In this document: piece after piece, positions 48,767 through 57,369 of the stretch
Numbering within the stretch: position 1 is the first letter of the stretch
How the letters are laid out: every line of letters begins with the position of its first letter
The notes under the pieces: model-generated
Told to the model about the DNA's origin: nothing
What the model saw: the letters and a program-made list of their open reading frames with translations, nothing else
Databases searched by the model: none
Position numbers and translations under genes: made by a program
NCBI RefSeq assembly: GCF_013055795.1
Contig: NZ_JABETO010000001.1
Location: 1-64,000, forward strand
Length of the DNA stretch: 64,000 nucleotides
DNA from: Streptomyces sp. I05A-00742
GTDB taxonomy: Bacteria; Actinomycetota; Actinomycetes; Streptomycetales; Streptomycetaceae
Reading direction: 5' to 3'

Positions 48767-50218
48767 TCAGGCCTCGATGGCGACCGGCCCGGAGTCCGTG
48801 CGCTCCGCGTTGCGGCGGGTTTTGGCCCAGCCGTTGCGGCCGCGCAGCATCCGGACGAAGCCGCGGGCGGACGCCGGGAAGAGGTGGTACGCGTACAGCC
48901 ACAGGGCCAGCCCCCACAGCAGGGCCGTGAGCAGCGAACGGTCGTCCGCGCGGTCGCGGCGGTAGACCGGGCCCCACAGGACGAACGGCAGGACGGAGAC
49001 GACGGCCAGCGCGATGACCAGCGGCCACAGAGCCAGCATCCCGCCGAACGCGGCGCCGGGACCGTCCTCGGCCGCGGTCAGGCCCAGGAGCGCGAACATG
49101 AGCGCGCACAGCGCGAGCGTCACCAGGTGGGCGACCGGCTGGAGGAAGGTGTAGAGGGTCTCCAGGATGCCCCGGCCGCCGTAGTGGCGCGAGGAGATGA
49201 TGCGTGGCGCGTACCGGACGCACTGGAGGTTGCCCTGCGCCCAGCGGGTGCGCTGGGTGAGGAACCGGCGGCCGTGCGGCAGGCCCTCCTGGGAGACCCA
49301 GGTGTCGGCCAGGTGGTTGATCCGGTCGCCGGTGAGGATCATGTGCAGGCCCAGCTCGTAGTCCTCCAGCAGGGCGCCGCGCTGCCAGGGCCGGCGCTCG
49401 GCGGCGGCTATGCGGTCGAGGGACGCGAGCCGGGTGAACTGGCCGTTGCCGCCGAGGCCGACCGAGCCGGTGCGGGCCCGGAGCAGCTGCATTCCGGCGT
49501 TGGAGACGGAGAACTCCATGTCCTGCATGCGCACCAGCAGCCGCGCGAAGGCGTTGCGCACCCGGCCGCGGTCCGGCAGCGGGCGCGGGTCCCCGGTGTT
49601 CCGCATCCGGACGCTGACCTGCACACCGCCGGTCTCGGGGTCGCCGAAGCCGCCGGGGCCGCTGACGACGTTCAGGGCGTTCGGGTCCAGCTGCCCGTCG
49701 GCATCGACGACGCAGACGACGATCCGCTCGCGGTCGGCCTCGCGGGACAGGAACTGGTTCAGCTCGTCGTACGCGGCGTTGAGCGCCGCGCCCTTGCCCT
49801 GCCGGGCGTCGGGGCGGTGCCTGCGCACCAGGTGGACGCGGCGGTCGCGCTCGGCGAGCTCGGCCACGATCGCGCCGGTGCGGTCGTCGCTGTCGTCGTC
49901 GATGACCCACACATGGGCGCGGGGGTGGTCGGCGCGCAGCCGGCCGACGGTCGTGGCGACGACGGCCTCCTCGTCCCGGCAGGGCACGAAGAAGTGCCAG
50001 TCGAAGGCGCCGGGGTCGCCGTGCTCGGCGCGGGGGCGGCGGGTGTAGGCGTGCCGGGCGCCCGCCCAGTAGAGGAGGAAACAGGTGAGGAGGAAGAAGG
50101 GGAAGGCGAGGAGCAGGGGGTTCTGGAACACGGGGAAGTCCTTGAGGGGTGGCGCGGTGGCGCGGGGCGCGGCGGGTGCGGGCGGTGCGGCGGGGGCCGG
50201 TGGGCCCCCGGGGGTCAC
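48767..50218 (-). CDS. Processive family 2 glycosyltransferase (membrane)
   Basis: 483 residues; the GTG at 50216-50218 overlaps the wecB stop (GTGA), so translation is coupled. One N-terminal helix (about 25-45) precedes the GT2 domain: the UDP-binding VIDDDSDD, the metal DAD in VVDADGQL, the acceptor EDYE in LLEDYELG and the processive QxxRW as QRTRWAQG. Four more helices follow. The set is that of cellulose-, hyaluronan- or poly-GlcNAc-type synthases. Product unknown; the neighbouring epimerase suggests an N-acetylmannosamine-containing or GlcNAc polymer. Confidence 0.85.
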   Translation of the reverse strand: MTPGGPPAPAAPPAPAAPRATAPPLKDFPVFQNPLLLAFPFFLLTCFLLYWAGARHAYTRRPRAEHGDPGAFDWHFFVPCRDEEAVVATTVGRLRADHPRAHVWVIDDDSDDRTGAIVAELAERDRRVHLVRRHRPDARQGKGAALNAAYDELNQFLSREADRERIVVCVVDADGQLDPNALNVVSGPGGFGDPETGGVQVSVRMRNTGDPRPLPDRGRVRNAFARLLVRMQDMEFSVSNAGMQLLRARTGSVGLGGNGQFTRLASLDRIAAAERRPWQRGALLEDYELGLHMILTGDRINHLADTWVSQEGLPHGRRFLTQRTRWAQGNLQCVRYAPRIISSRHYGGRGILETLYTFLQPVAHLVTLALCALMFALLGLTAAEDGPGAAFGGMLALWPLVIALAVVSVLPFVLWGPVYRRDRADDRSLLTALLWGLALWLYAYHLFPASARGFVRMLRGRNGWAKTRRNAERTDSGPVAIEA

Positions 50219-51336
50219 GCCGCCAGGCGCACCGGCGTGGCGATCCCGGCGAGCAGCGCCGTGATGCGCTCCGACGCGAGGCCGTCGCCGAACGGGCTCG
50301 GCAGCGCGGCCAGCCGGTCCAGCCCCCGCTCGCCCTCCGCCAGCCGGCGGCGGGCCGCGGTGCCGATGCCCGGACCGGGCTCGACGAGGTCCGCGAAGTC
50401 GGTCATCGCCTCCGGCCGCTCCGTGGAGCGGCGGACGACCACCAGCGGGCGGCCGAGGACCGTGCACTCCTCCTGGATCCCGCCGGAGTCGGAGACCAGC
50501 AGCGCCGCGTGCCGGGCCAGGGCCAGGAACGCGGAGTAGCCGAGCGGGGCGGTCACCGTCAGCGGCGCGAGCAGGCCGGTGAGGCCGGCCGCCTCGATCC
50601 GGCCCCGGGTGCGGGGGTGCAGCGGCAGGACGACCGGGCGGCCGTCGGTGACCAGCGCGGCCAGCTCGGTGAGGACCGCGCGCAGGGCGGCGGGGTCGTC
50701 GGTGTTCTCCGGGCGGTGCACGGTGGCCAGGACGTAGCCGTCGGCGGTCAGCCCGTGCGCGCGCAGCAGCGCGGCGCGCTCGTCGGCGTCCGGGAGCTGG
50801 TTGCGTACCGCCTCGACGACCGTGTTGCCGGTGACGGCGATCCGGGCGTCCTCGACGCCCTCGGCGAGGAGGTTGGCGCGGTTGTCCTCGGTGGCTGCGC
50901 ACAGCACGTCGGCGATGCGGTCGATGAGGACGCGGTTGTGCTCCTCGGGCATGTTGCGGTCGTGGCTGCGCAGGCCCGCCTCGACGTGCACCAGGGGGAT
51001 GCTCCGGGCGTTGGCGGCCAGCGCGCCCGCCAGTGCGGCGTTGGTGTCGCCCTGGACGACCACCGCGAGCGGGGGCTCGGCGGTGAACAGCTCGTCGAGC
51101 TGCTCCAGGGCGGCGGATATCTGCACGGCGCGCGGCTTGCCGCCCACGCCCTTCAGGTACGTCGGCTCCGGCAGCCCCAGCTCGGTCAGGAAGCGGCCCG
51201 ACAGGTCCTCGTCGTAGTGCTGGCCGGTGTGGACCAGGTGGGCGGCGGGGCCGAGGAGGCGGACGAGGTCCGTGAGCTTGACGAGCTCGGGGCGGGTGCC
51301 GAGGACGAGGGCGATGCTGCGGTGGGGCAGGGTCAC
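50215..51336 (-). CDS. wecB: UDP-N-acetylglucosamine 2-epimerase (non-hydrolysing)
   Basis: 373 residues, cytoplasmic, converting UDP-GlcNAc to UDP-ManNAc. Family motifs are visible: GTRPELVKL at the start, QGDTNAA, HVEAGLRSHD, EEHNRVLID, HPRTR and SDSGGIQEE, the last binding the UDP. GTG at 51334-51336 has AGGAAG nine bases upstream. It is first of a three-gene module with the two glycosyltransferases. Neither a ManNAc dehydrogenase (wecC) nor other wall-sugar genes are adjacent. Confidence 0.93.
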   Translation of the reverse strand: MTLPHRSIALVLGTRPELVKLTDLVRLLGPAAHLVHTGQHYDEDLSGRFLTELGLPEPTYLKGVGGKPRAVQISAALEQLDELFTAEPPLAVVVQGDTNAALAGALAANARSIPLVHVEAGLRSHDRNMPEEHNRVLIDRIADVLCAATEDNRANLLAEGVEDARIAVTGNTVVEAVRNQLPDADERAALLRAHGLTADGYVLATVHRPENTDDPAALRAVLTELAALVTDGRPVVLPLHPRTRGRIEAAGLTGLLAPLTVTAPLGYSAFLALARHAALLVSDSGGIQEECTVLGRPLVVVRRSTERPEAMTDFADLVEPGPGIGTAARRRLAEGERGLDRLAALPSPFGDGLASERITALLAGIATPVRLAA

Positions 51337-51458
51337 TGTCGCGGGCTTCCTGTGCTGTCTGGGGGGCGGACAGCACGAGGTTGCGGGGTGTGGGTTGCTC
51401 CTCCGGATGGGGGTTGGTTGCTGGATGGTTGCGGGTTGAGGTCGGGACTTTGGTCCCG

Positions 51459-51573
51459 GTGGGGGAGGGGTGCCCCGGTCCCTCCCTTTCACCGTTTCTG
51501 CGGGGGCGACCCCCGCAACCCCCAGAAGCGCGCTGCGCGCGCTGTCCTCAATCGCCGGACGGGCTGAAATGTG
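51459..51573 (+). repeat. Single arm of the palindromic extragenic element
   Basis: One arm of the element at 47216-47462: the sequences share GTGCCCCGGTCCCTCCC, the CCCCCGCAACCCCC block, GAAGCGCGCTGCGCGCGC, then GTCCTCA-CGCCGGAC-GGCTG. The partner arm is missing here. It lies between wecB and the response-regulator gene, in the opposite orientation to the right arm of the full copy. Confidence 0.75.
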
Positions 51574-51587
51574 CCCCGCGCACCGCC

Positions 51588-52268
51588 CTACGTCCGATAC
51601 CGATACCCCAACCCCCGCACCGCCTCCACCGGATCCGCCGCCTCGTCCCCCGCCGCCTGTCGCAGCTTGCGTCGCAGCCGGAGGACGGCGAATTTGACGC
51701 GTTCGCGGCCGGTGCCGTTGTGGTCGTCCCAGACGCGGTCGAGGAGTTGTTCGGTGGTGATGACGCGGCCGCGGTTGCGGACGAGGATCTGGAGGAGGCG
51801 GTATTCGATGTCGCTGAGGCGGGCTTCCTGGCCCTGCCAGACGGCGGAGCGGCGTTCGGGTACGAGGCGGAGGCCGTCGTCGAAGGATTCGCCGGCCCAG
51901 CGGGCGGGGGCGGCGCGGCGCAGGAGGGCCTCGACGCGGGCGAGGAGCTCGTCGTTGCCGAAGGGCTTGGGGAGGTAGTCGTCGGCGCCGGAGCGCAGGC
52001 CGCGGACGCGGTCGGTCTCGGCGCCGCGGGCGGTGAGCAGGAGGACGGGGAGGTCGCTGAGGTCGCGGGTGCGCTCCAGGACCTCCCAGCCGTCGAGCTC
52101 GGGGAGGCCGATGTCGAGGATGACCAGGGCCGGGCGCTCGGCGAAGAGCAGCCGCAGGGCCTCGCGGCCGTCGTCGGCGGGGATCACCGCGTAGCCGGTG
52201 CGGGTGAGGAGGACGCGCAGGGCGAGGGCGAGGTCGGGGTCGTCCTCGACCACGAGGATGCGGGTCAC
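51588..52268 (-). CDS. OmpR-family response regulator
   Basis: 226 residues. Receiver domain with the phosphoacceptor D52 in ILDIGLPELDG, acidic pocket EDDPD at 9-13 and the lysine in YLPKPFG; an OmpR-type winged-helix DNA-binding domain at about 135-225 ends in VRGLGYRY. The GTG at 52266-52268 overlaps the kinase stop, a coupled pair. Target genes are unknown; the glycan module next to it is an obvious candidate but no evidence is in the sequence. Confidence 0.93.
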   Translation of the reverse strand: MTRILVVEDDPDLALALRVLLTRTGYAVIPADDGREALRLLFAERPALVILDIGLPELDGWEVLERTRDLSDLPVLLLTARGAETDRVRGLRSGADDYLPKPFGNDELLARVEALLRRAAPARWAGESFDDGLRLVPERRSAVWQGQEARLSDIEYRLLQILVRNRGRVITTEQLLDRVWDDHNGTGRERVKFAVLRLRRKLRQAAGDEAADPVEAVRGLGYRYRT

Positions 52269-53410
52269 GGCACGTCCTCCTCGGCGGCGCCCGGCGGGCC
52301 CGCCACCGGCAGCAGGATGCGGAAGACCGCGCCCTCGCCCTCCGTGCCGCCGGCGGTCAGGGTGCCGCCGTGCAGTTCGACGAGGGTGCGGCCGATGGCG
52401 AGGCCGAGGCCGGTGCCGGGGTAGCCGCCGGAGCGGGCGTTGGCGGCGCGGACGAAGCCGCTGAAGATCTCCTCGCGGGCCCCCTCGGGTATGCCGATGC
52501 CGGTGTCGGCGACCTCGATCTCCCAGTGCCCGCCGAGCGGCGCGGCCGTGACGGTGATCCGCCCGTCGGGCGGGGTGAACTTCGCGGCGTTCTCCAGCAG
52601 GTTCCCCAGGACGTGCTGGAGCCGGTGGCGGTCCCCGCGCAGGGGCGGCCCGGGGGCGCAGTCCAGGACGGTGAAGACGGGCGGGGGGCCGTCGGCGGTG
52701 GTGCAGAGGGACTCCAGGACGGCGTCCCGCAGCATGCCGGGGACGTCCACCCGGCCGATCTCCAGCTCGGGGCCGGTGGCCCGCATCCGGGTGGTGAACA
52801 GCAGGTCGGCGATCACCCGCTGCATCCGTTCGCCGTTGCGGCGGATGGCGTCGACGAAGGCGCGCTGCTCCGCGGTGAGGGCGCCGAAGGCCGGGTCGAC
52901 GAGGAGTTCGCCGAAGCTGATGACGGTGGTGAGGGGGGTGCGCAGCTCGTGGGAGGCGGCCGCGGTGAAGGCGTTGCGCTGCCGGGCCAGCTCGGTGAGG
53001 GCGACGTTGTCCCGTTCGAGGTCGTGTTCGCGCTGTTTGCGTTCGGTGATGTCGGTGAAGAACCACAGGGCGCCCAGGTAGGTGCCGTCGTGGCGCAGCG
53101 GTTCCACCTCGCGGCGGATGATCCGGCCGTCGGTGAGCGGGATCTCGGCCTCCCGGTGGACCGGCCGCCGGGCCAGGATCTCGCCGGGGCTGCCGGGGGC
53201 GGTGTAGCCGGCGGCGAAACAGGCGCGGACGAGCGGGACGACCGGCCGCAGGGGGGCGCCGCGGGACAGGTCCACCCGGCCGTCAAGGTCGAACATCCGG
53301 GCGAACCGCCGGTTGACGGCCAGGATCTCGTCGGCGGGACTTTGCAGGAGCGCGCCCGCGGGCAGGGCCTCCAGGACAGCCTGGAGCAGGTCACGGTCCT
53401 CGGAGCCCAT
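52265..53410 (-). CDS. Soluble PAS histidine kinase
   Basis: 381 residues, no membrane helix or signal peptide, so cytoplasmic. N-terminal PAS domain (about 8-125: VLEALPAGALLQSP, ending WFFTDITERKQ). A dimerisation domain follows with H154 in ASHELRTPL, then an ATPase domain with the N box NLLENAAKF, DTGIGIPEG and GTGLGLAIG. Start taken as ATG 53408-53410; the GTG three codons upstream has GGGAGC nearby and is an alternative. It is the partner of the downstream regulator. The PAS ligand is unknown. Confidence 0.93.
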   Translation of the reverse strand: MGSEDRDLLQAVLEALPAGALLQSPADEILAVNRRFARMFDLDGRVDLSRGAPLRPVVPLVRACFAAGYTAPGSPGEILARRPVHREAEIPLTDGRIIRREVEPLRHDGTYLGALWFFTDITERKQREHDLERDNVALTELARQRNAFTAAASHELRTPLTTVISFGELLVDPAFGALTAEQRAFVDAIRRNGERMQRVIADLLFTTRMRATGPELEIGRVDVPGMLRDAVLESLCTTADGPPPVFTVLDCAPGPPLRGDRHRLQHVLGNLLENAAKFTPPDGRITVTAAPLGGHWEIEVADTGIGIPEGAREEIFSGFVRAANARSGGYPGTGLGLAIGRTLVELHGGTLTAGGTEGEGAVFRILLPVAGPPGAAEEDVP

Positions 53411-53559
53411 GTTTCTCACCCGCTCCCACGGACGTTCCCGGCGTTCCGTTGGCAAACTGCACTAAAACCGCACTAAAACCGTAGGGCAAAGCGGAACATA
53501 ACGCTTCCGCAGTCCCACCGGCCCCCCGGCCCCTGCCCCTGCGGGCCGCCCCGGATCCG

Positions 53560-53565
53560 TAGACT
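53560..53565 (+). promoter_or_regulatory. -10 box (TAGACT) of a leaderless folC transcript
   Basis: TAGACT ends seven bases before the folC GTG with no ribosome site between. The arrangement is the same as at valS. Confidence 0.6.
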
Positions 53566-53572
53566 GGGCCGC

Positions 53573-55114
53573 GTGAGCGAGCGCCCCCAGAACGACGACC
53601 ACGACGACCGCGGACCGGACGGCACCGGCGACGCCGACCGCTTCGAGGAGATCGTCGAGACCGAGACCGACCGAGACCCCGATCTGGCCGTGATCGAGGC
53701 CGGCAGCCGCACCCTGCGCACCCAGGGCGGCCCGCCGCCGGGCGACGGCGTCCCGGCCCGCCCGGAGGACCCGGAGGTCGAGCGGGCGCTGCGCGAGGTG
53801 GAGGCCGAGCTGGCGGGCCGCTGGGGCGAGACCAAGCTCGACCCGTCCCTGGTGCGCATCAGCAAGCTGATGGACATCCTGGGGCAGCCGCAGCGCTCGT
53901 ACCCCTCCATCCACATCACCGGCACCAACGGCAAGACCAGCACCGCCCGCATGATCGAGGCGCTGCTCGGCGCCTTCGACCTGCGCACCGGCCGCTACAC
54001 CAGCCCGCACGTGCAGTCCTACACCGAGCGGATCAGCCTGGACGGCGCGCCGATCGCCGCCGAGCGCTTCGTCGAGACCTTCCGCGACATCGAGCCGTAT
54101 GTGCGGATGGTCGACGAGCAGGAGGAGTTCCGGCTCTCCTTCTTCGAGGTCATCACCGGCATGGCCTTCGCCGCCTTCGCGGACGCCCCGGTGGACGTCG
54201 CCGTGGTCGAGGTCGGCATGGGCGGCACCTGGGACGCGACCAACGTCGTGGACGGCACGGTCGCCGTGGTGACGCCGATAGCGCTCGACCACACCGACCG
54301 GCTCGGCTCGACGCCCGGGGAGATCGCCCTGGAGAAGGCCGGGATCATCAAGCAGGACGCCACCGTCGTCCTGGCCCAGCAGCCGGTGGACGCGGCGCAG
54401 GCGCTGCTCAAGCGCGCGGTCGAGGTGGACGCGACGGTTGCCCGCGAGGGCATGGAGTTCGGCATCGTGGCCCGTGAGGTCGCGGTCGGCGGCCAGCTGC
54501 TGACCCTGCGCGGGCTGGGCGGCGAGTACCCCGAGGTCTTCCTCCCGCTGTACGGCGCGCACCAGGCGCACAACGCCGCGGTGGCGCTCGCCGCGGTCGA
54601 GGCGTTCTTCGGCATCGGCTCGCAGCACGCCCGCACGCTCGACCTCGACGTGGTCCGCCGCGCGTTCGCCTCCGTCACCTCGCCGGGCCGGCTGGAGGTC
54701 GTCCGCCGCAGCCCCACCGTGGTGCTGGACGCCGCCCACAACCCCGCGGGCGCGCGGGCGGCGGCCGAGGCGGTCACCGAGGCGTTCGGGTTCAGCCGGC
54801 TGATCGGCGTCGTCGGCGCCAGTCGGGAGAAGGACGTCCGCGGGATGCTGGAGGCGTTCGAGCCGGTCTTCGCCGAGATCGTCGTCACCCGCAACTCCAC
54901 CGACCGGGCCATGGACGTGGACGAGCTGGCCGCGCTCGCCGTCGAGGTCTTCGGCGAGGAGCGGGTCCAGGTGGAGCCGCGCCTGGACGACGCCCTGGAG
55001 GCGGCCATCACCCTCGCGGAGGAGGAGGGCGAGTACGCCGGCGCCGGTGTGCTGGTGACCGGCTCCGTCTTCACGGTGGGCGACGCCCGCCTGCTGCTGC
55101 TCGGAAGGGACTGA
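53573..55114 (+). CDS. folC: Folylpolyglutamate synthase / dihydrofolate synthase
   Basis: 513 residues, adding glutamates to (dihydro)folate using ATP. An N-terminal acidic, probably disordered extension of about 75 residues precedes the Mur-ligase-like fold. The P-loop TGTNGKTS is at 116-123, followed by SPHVQSYTERI, VEVGMGGTWDATN, and the second-domain GRLEVV and LDAAHNPAGA. GTG start is leaderless. The next gene begins two bases after its stop. Confidence 0.95.
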   Translation: MSERPQNDDHDDRGPDGTGDADRFEEIVETETDRDPDLAVIEAGSRTLRTQGGPPPGDGVPARPEDPEVERALREVEAELAGRWGETKLDPSLVRISKLMDILGQPQRSYPSIHITGTNGKTSTARMIEALLGAFDLRTGRYTSPHVQSYTERISLDGAPIAAERFVETFRDIEPYVRMVDEQEEFRLSFFEVITGMAFAAFADAPVDVAVVEVGMGGTWDATNVVDGTVAVVTPIALDHTDRLGSTPGEIALEKAGIIKQDATVVLAQQPVDAAQALLKRAVEVDATVAREGMEFGIVAREVAVGGQLLTLRGLGGEYPEVFLPLYGAHQAHNAAVALAAVEAFFGIGSQHARTLDLDVVRRAFASVTSPGRLEVVRRSPTVVLDAAHNPAGARAAAEAVTEAFGFSRLIGVVGASREKDVRGMLEAFEPVFAEIVVTRNSTDRAMDVDELAALAVEVFGEERVQVEPRLDDALEAAITLAEEEGEYAGAGVLVTGSVFTVGDARLLLLGRD

Positions 55115-55115
55115 T

Positions 55116-55460
55116 ATGCGGACGCTGTGCGCGAGCACCCTGATCGGTGAATTCTTCGTCATCGGCTTCGCCGGGCTGGTGGCGATGAAGGACGACGACC
55201 TGTCGACCGGGACGGTCTGGGCGGTCAGCGGAACCGCCATGCTGCTCAGCGTGCTGCTGTGCGGGGTGATCACTCGTCCCGGTGGCGTACAGCTGGGCTG
55301 GCTGCTCCAGGCCGGGCTGATCGCGAGCGGTTTCGTGGTGCCCACGATGTTCGTCCTGGGCGTGGTCTTCGGCGCCCTGTGGTGGGCCTCGGTGCACTTC
55401 GGCCGGAAGATCGACGAGGCCAAGGCACGGTTCGCGGCGGCGGAGGCCGAACCGTCCTGA
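55116..55460 (+). CDS. DUF4233 membrane protein
   Basis: 114 residues with three hydrophobic helices (about 8-24, 35-52, 60-92). The helix-3 motif LGVVFGALWWASVHFGRKID is characteristic of the actinobacterial DUF4233 proteins found next to folC. The ATG begins two bases after the folC stop, so it is co-translated. Function unknown; proximity suggests a shared transcript rather than a folate role. Confidence 0.85.
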   Translation: MRTLCASTLIGEFFVIGFAGLVAMKDDDLSTGTVWAVSGTAMLLSVLLCGVITRPGGVQLGWLLQAGLIASGFVVPTMFVLGVVFGALWWASVHFGRKIDEAKARFAAAEAEPS

Positions 55461-55550
55461 GCCCCGGCCCGCCGCCCGGGTGCGGGCCGGGCGCGCGGGC
55501 CCCTGTACCCTCTGGCCCCACACATACGATCACCCGCAAGGAGCCGCAGT

Positions 55551-55964
55551 ATGAGCCAGCGCACCCTCGTCCTCCTCAAGCCCGACGCGGTCGCCCGCAA
55601 GCTCATGGGCGAGATCATCGCCCGCATCGAGCGGAAGGCGAACTGGACGATCAGCGCGCTGGAGCTGCGCACCCTGGACCGCGGCACCCTCGAACAGCAC
55701 TACGCCGAGCACGTCGGCCGCGACTTCTACGAGCCGCTGATGGGCTTTATGTCCTCCGGCCCGGTCGTCGCCCTGGTCGTCGAGGGCGAGCGCGTCATCG
55801 AGGGCGTACGGGCGCTCGCGGGCCCGACCGACCCGATTTCGGCCGCCCCGGGCTCCATCCGTGGTGACTTCGGCACCATCACGCGCGAGAACCTCATCCA
55901 TGCCTCGGACTCCGTGGAGTCCGCCGAGCGGGAAATCAAGATTTTCTTTCCCGACCTCGGCTGA
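55551..55964 (+). CDS. ndk: Nucleoside diphosphate kinase
   Basis: Balances NTP pools by phosphate transfer through a phosphohistidine; 137 residues, the usual size. Begins TLVLLKPDAVARKL and carries the active H117 in ENLIHASDS. AAGGAG lies ten bases upstream, and a TACGAT about 25 bases upstream of the ATG suggests a separate promoter besides the folC transcript. Confidence 0.97.
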   Translation: MSQRTLVLLKPDAVARKLMGEIIARIERKANWTISALELRTLDRGTLEQHYAEHVGRDFYEPLMGFMSSGPVVALVVEGERVIEGVRALAGPTDPISAAPGSIRGDFGTITRENLIHASDSVESAEREIKIFFPDLG

Positions 55965-55996
55965 TACTCGATCAGGCAGGCTCCCATTCTGATCAG

Positions 55997-56023
55997 GGGC
56001 GACCGATTTCTTTTCGGTCGCCC
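55997..56023 (+). terminator. Terminator downstream of ndk
   Basis: Perfect 10-base-pair stem (55997-56006 with 56014-56023), T-rich 7-base loop, about 30 bases past the ndk stop. Confidence 0.8.
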
Positions 56024-56235
56024 TCTGACATATGCGTGCCGATCGGGGGAACCTCTCACTCCGACACGACGTCACCATTACCGGGGCCAGCTTGTGTTCC
56101 GCCGACAATGGCGGAGCAGCTGTCGCGTCGCTTTCCGTCGGCGAGACTACGATGAGAGCTTCCGCGCCCCGCAGCGCACCACCTGCCGACCTCAAGTAAG
56201 CAATCGCTCCAGCTGGGAAGGCCAGACGTATCCTC

Positions 56236-57267
56236 ATGGGGAACAACATGTCGTTCATCGGCCGTGACATGGCTGTCGACCTCGGGACCGCCAACACGCT
56301 GGTGTACGTCAGAGGCCGCGGGATCGTGCTCAACGAACCGTCAGTCGTCGCCATCAATACGAACACCGGTGGCATCCTCGCGGTCGGCGCCGAGGCGAAG
56401 AAGATGATCGGGCGGACGCCCGGCAACATCGTGGCGGTACGGCCCCTCAAGGACGGCGTCATCGCCGACTTCGAGATCACCGAGCGGATGCTCCGTTACT
56501 TCATCCTCAAAATCCACAAGCGCCGCTGGATGGCCCGCCCGCGCGTGGTGGTCTGTGTGCCCTCCGGCATCACCGGCGTCGAGCGCCGCGCCGTCATCGA
56601 GGCCTCCACCCAGGCCGGCGCCCGCCAGGTGCACATCATCGAGGAGCCGATGGCCGCCGCGATCGGCTCGGGCCTGCCGGTTCACGAGGCCACCGGCAAC
56701 ATGGTCGTCGACATCGGCGGCGGCACCACCGAGGTCGCGGTGATCTCCCTCGGCGGCATCGTCACCGCCCAGTCCATCCGGGTCGCCGGCGACGAGCTGG
56801 ACAACGCGATCATCCAGCACATCAAGAAGGAGTACAGCCTTCTGCTGGGCGAGCGCACCGCCGAACAGATCAAGATCACCATCGGCTCGGCGTACGACCT
56901 GGAACAGGACGAGCACACCGAGATCCGCGGCCGGGACCTGGTCAGCGGTCTGCCCAAGACCGTCGTCATCTCCGCCGCCGAGGTCCGCAAGGCCATCGAG
57001 GAACCGGTCAACTCCATCGTGGACGCGGTCAAGACCACCCTCGACAAGTGCCCGCCCGAGCTCTCCGGCGACGTCATGGACCGCGGCATCGTGCTCACCG
57101 GCGGCGGCGCCCTGCTGCGCGGCCTCGACGAGCGGCTGCGGCGCGAGACCGGGATGCCGATCCACATCGCCGAGGACCCGCTGGACTCCGTCGCCCTCGG
57201 CTCCGGCAAGTGCGTGGAGGAGTTCGAGGCCCTCCAGCAGGTGCTGGACGCACAACCCCGCAGGTGA
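56236..57267 (+). CDS. mreB: Rod shape-determining actin homolog MreB
   Basis: 343 residues of actin-like filament protein; in Streptomyces MreB acts mainly in spore-wall synthesis. Nucleotide-binding phosphate 1 motif [11 protein letters not shown], phosphate 2 [11 protein letters not shown] and adenosine motif [12 protein letters not shown] are all present. The in-frame ATG at 56248 has GGGGA five to six bases before it and may be the true start. It heads the mreB-mreC-mreD-mrdA-rodA cluster; the 212-base gap upstream should hold its promoter. Confidence 0.97.
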   Translation: MGNNMSFIGRDMAVDLGTANTLVYVRGRGIVLNEPSVVAINTNTGGILAVGAEAKKMIGRTPGNIVAVRPLKDGVIADFEITERMLRYFILKIHKRRWMARPRVVVCVPSGITGVERRAVIEASTQAGARQVHIIEEPMAAAIGSGLPVHEATGNMVVDIGGGTTEVAVISLGGIVTAQSIRVAGDELDNAIIQHIKKEYSLLLGERTAEQIKITIGSAYDLEQDEHTEIRGRDLVSGLPKTVVISAAEVRKAIEEPVNSIVDAVKTTLDKCPPELSGDVMDRGIVLTGGGALLRGLDERLRRETGMPIHIAEDPLDSVALGSGKCVEEFEALQQVLDAQPRR

Positions 57268-57369
57268 CCGGCCGCCCACGCCGTCACTCGTCGGTAACAA
57301 CCTGATATACAGGCAGAACGCTGCCGATGACCGGCCAGGGCCCGCGGCCGGCCGGTCCGAGAGAAGGGC

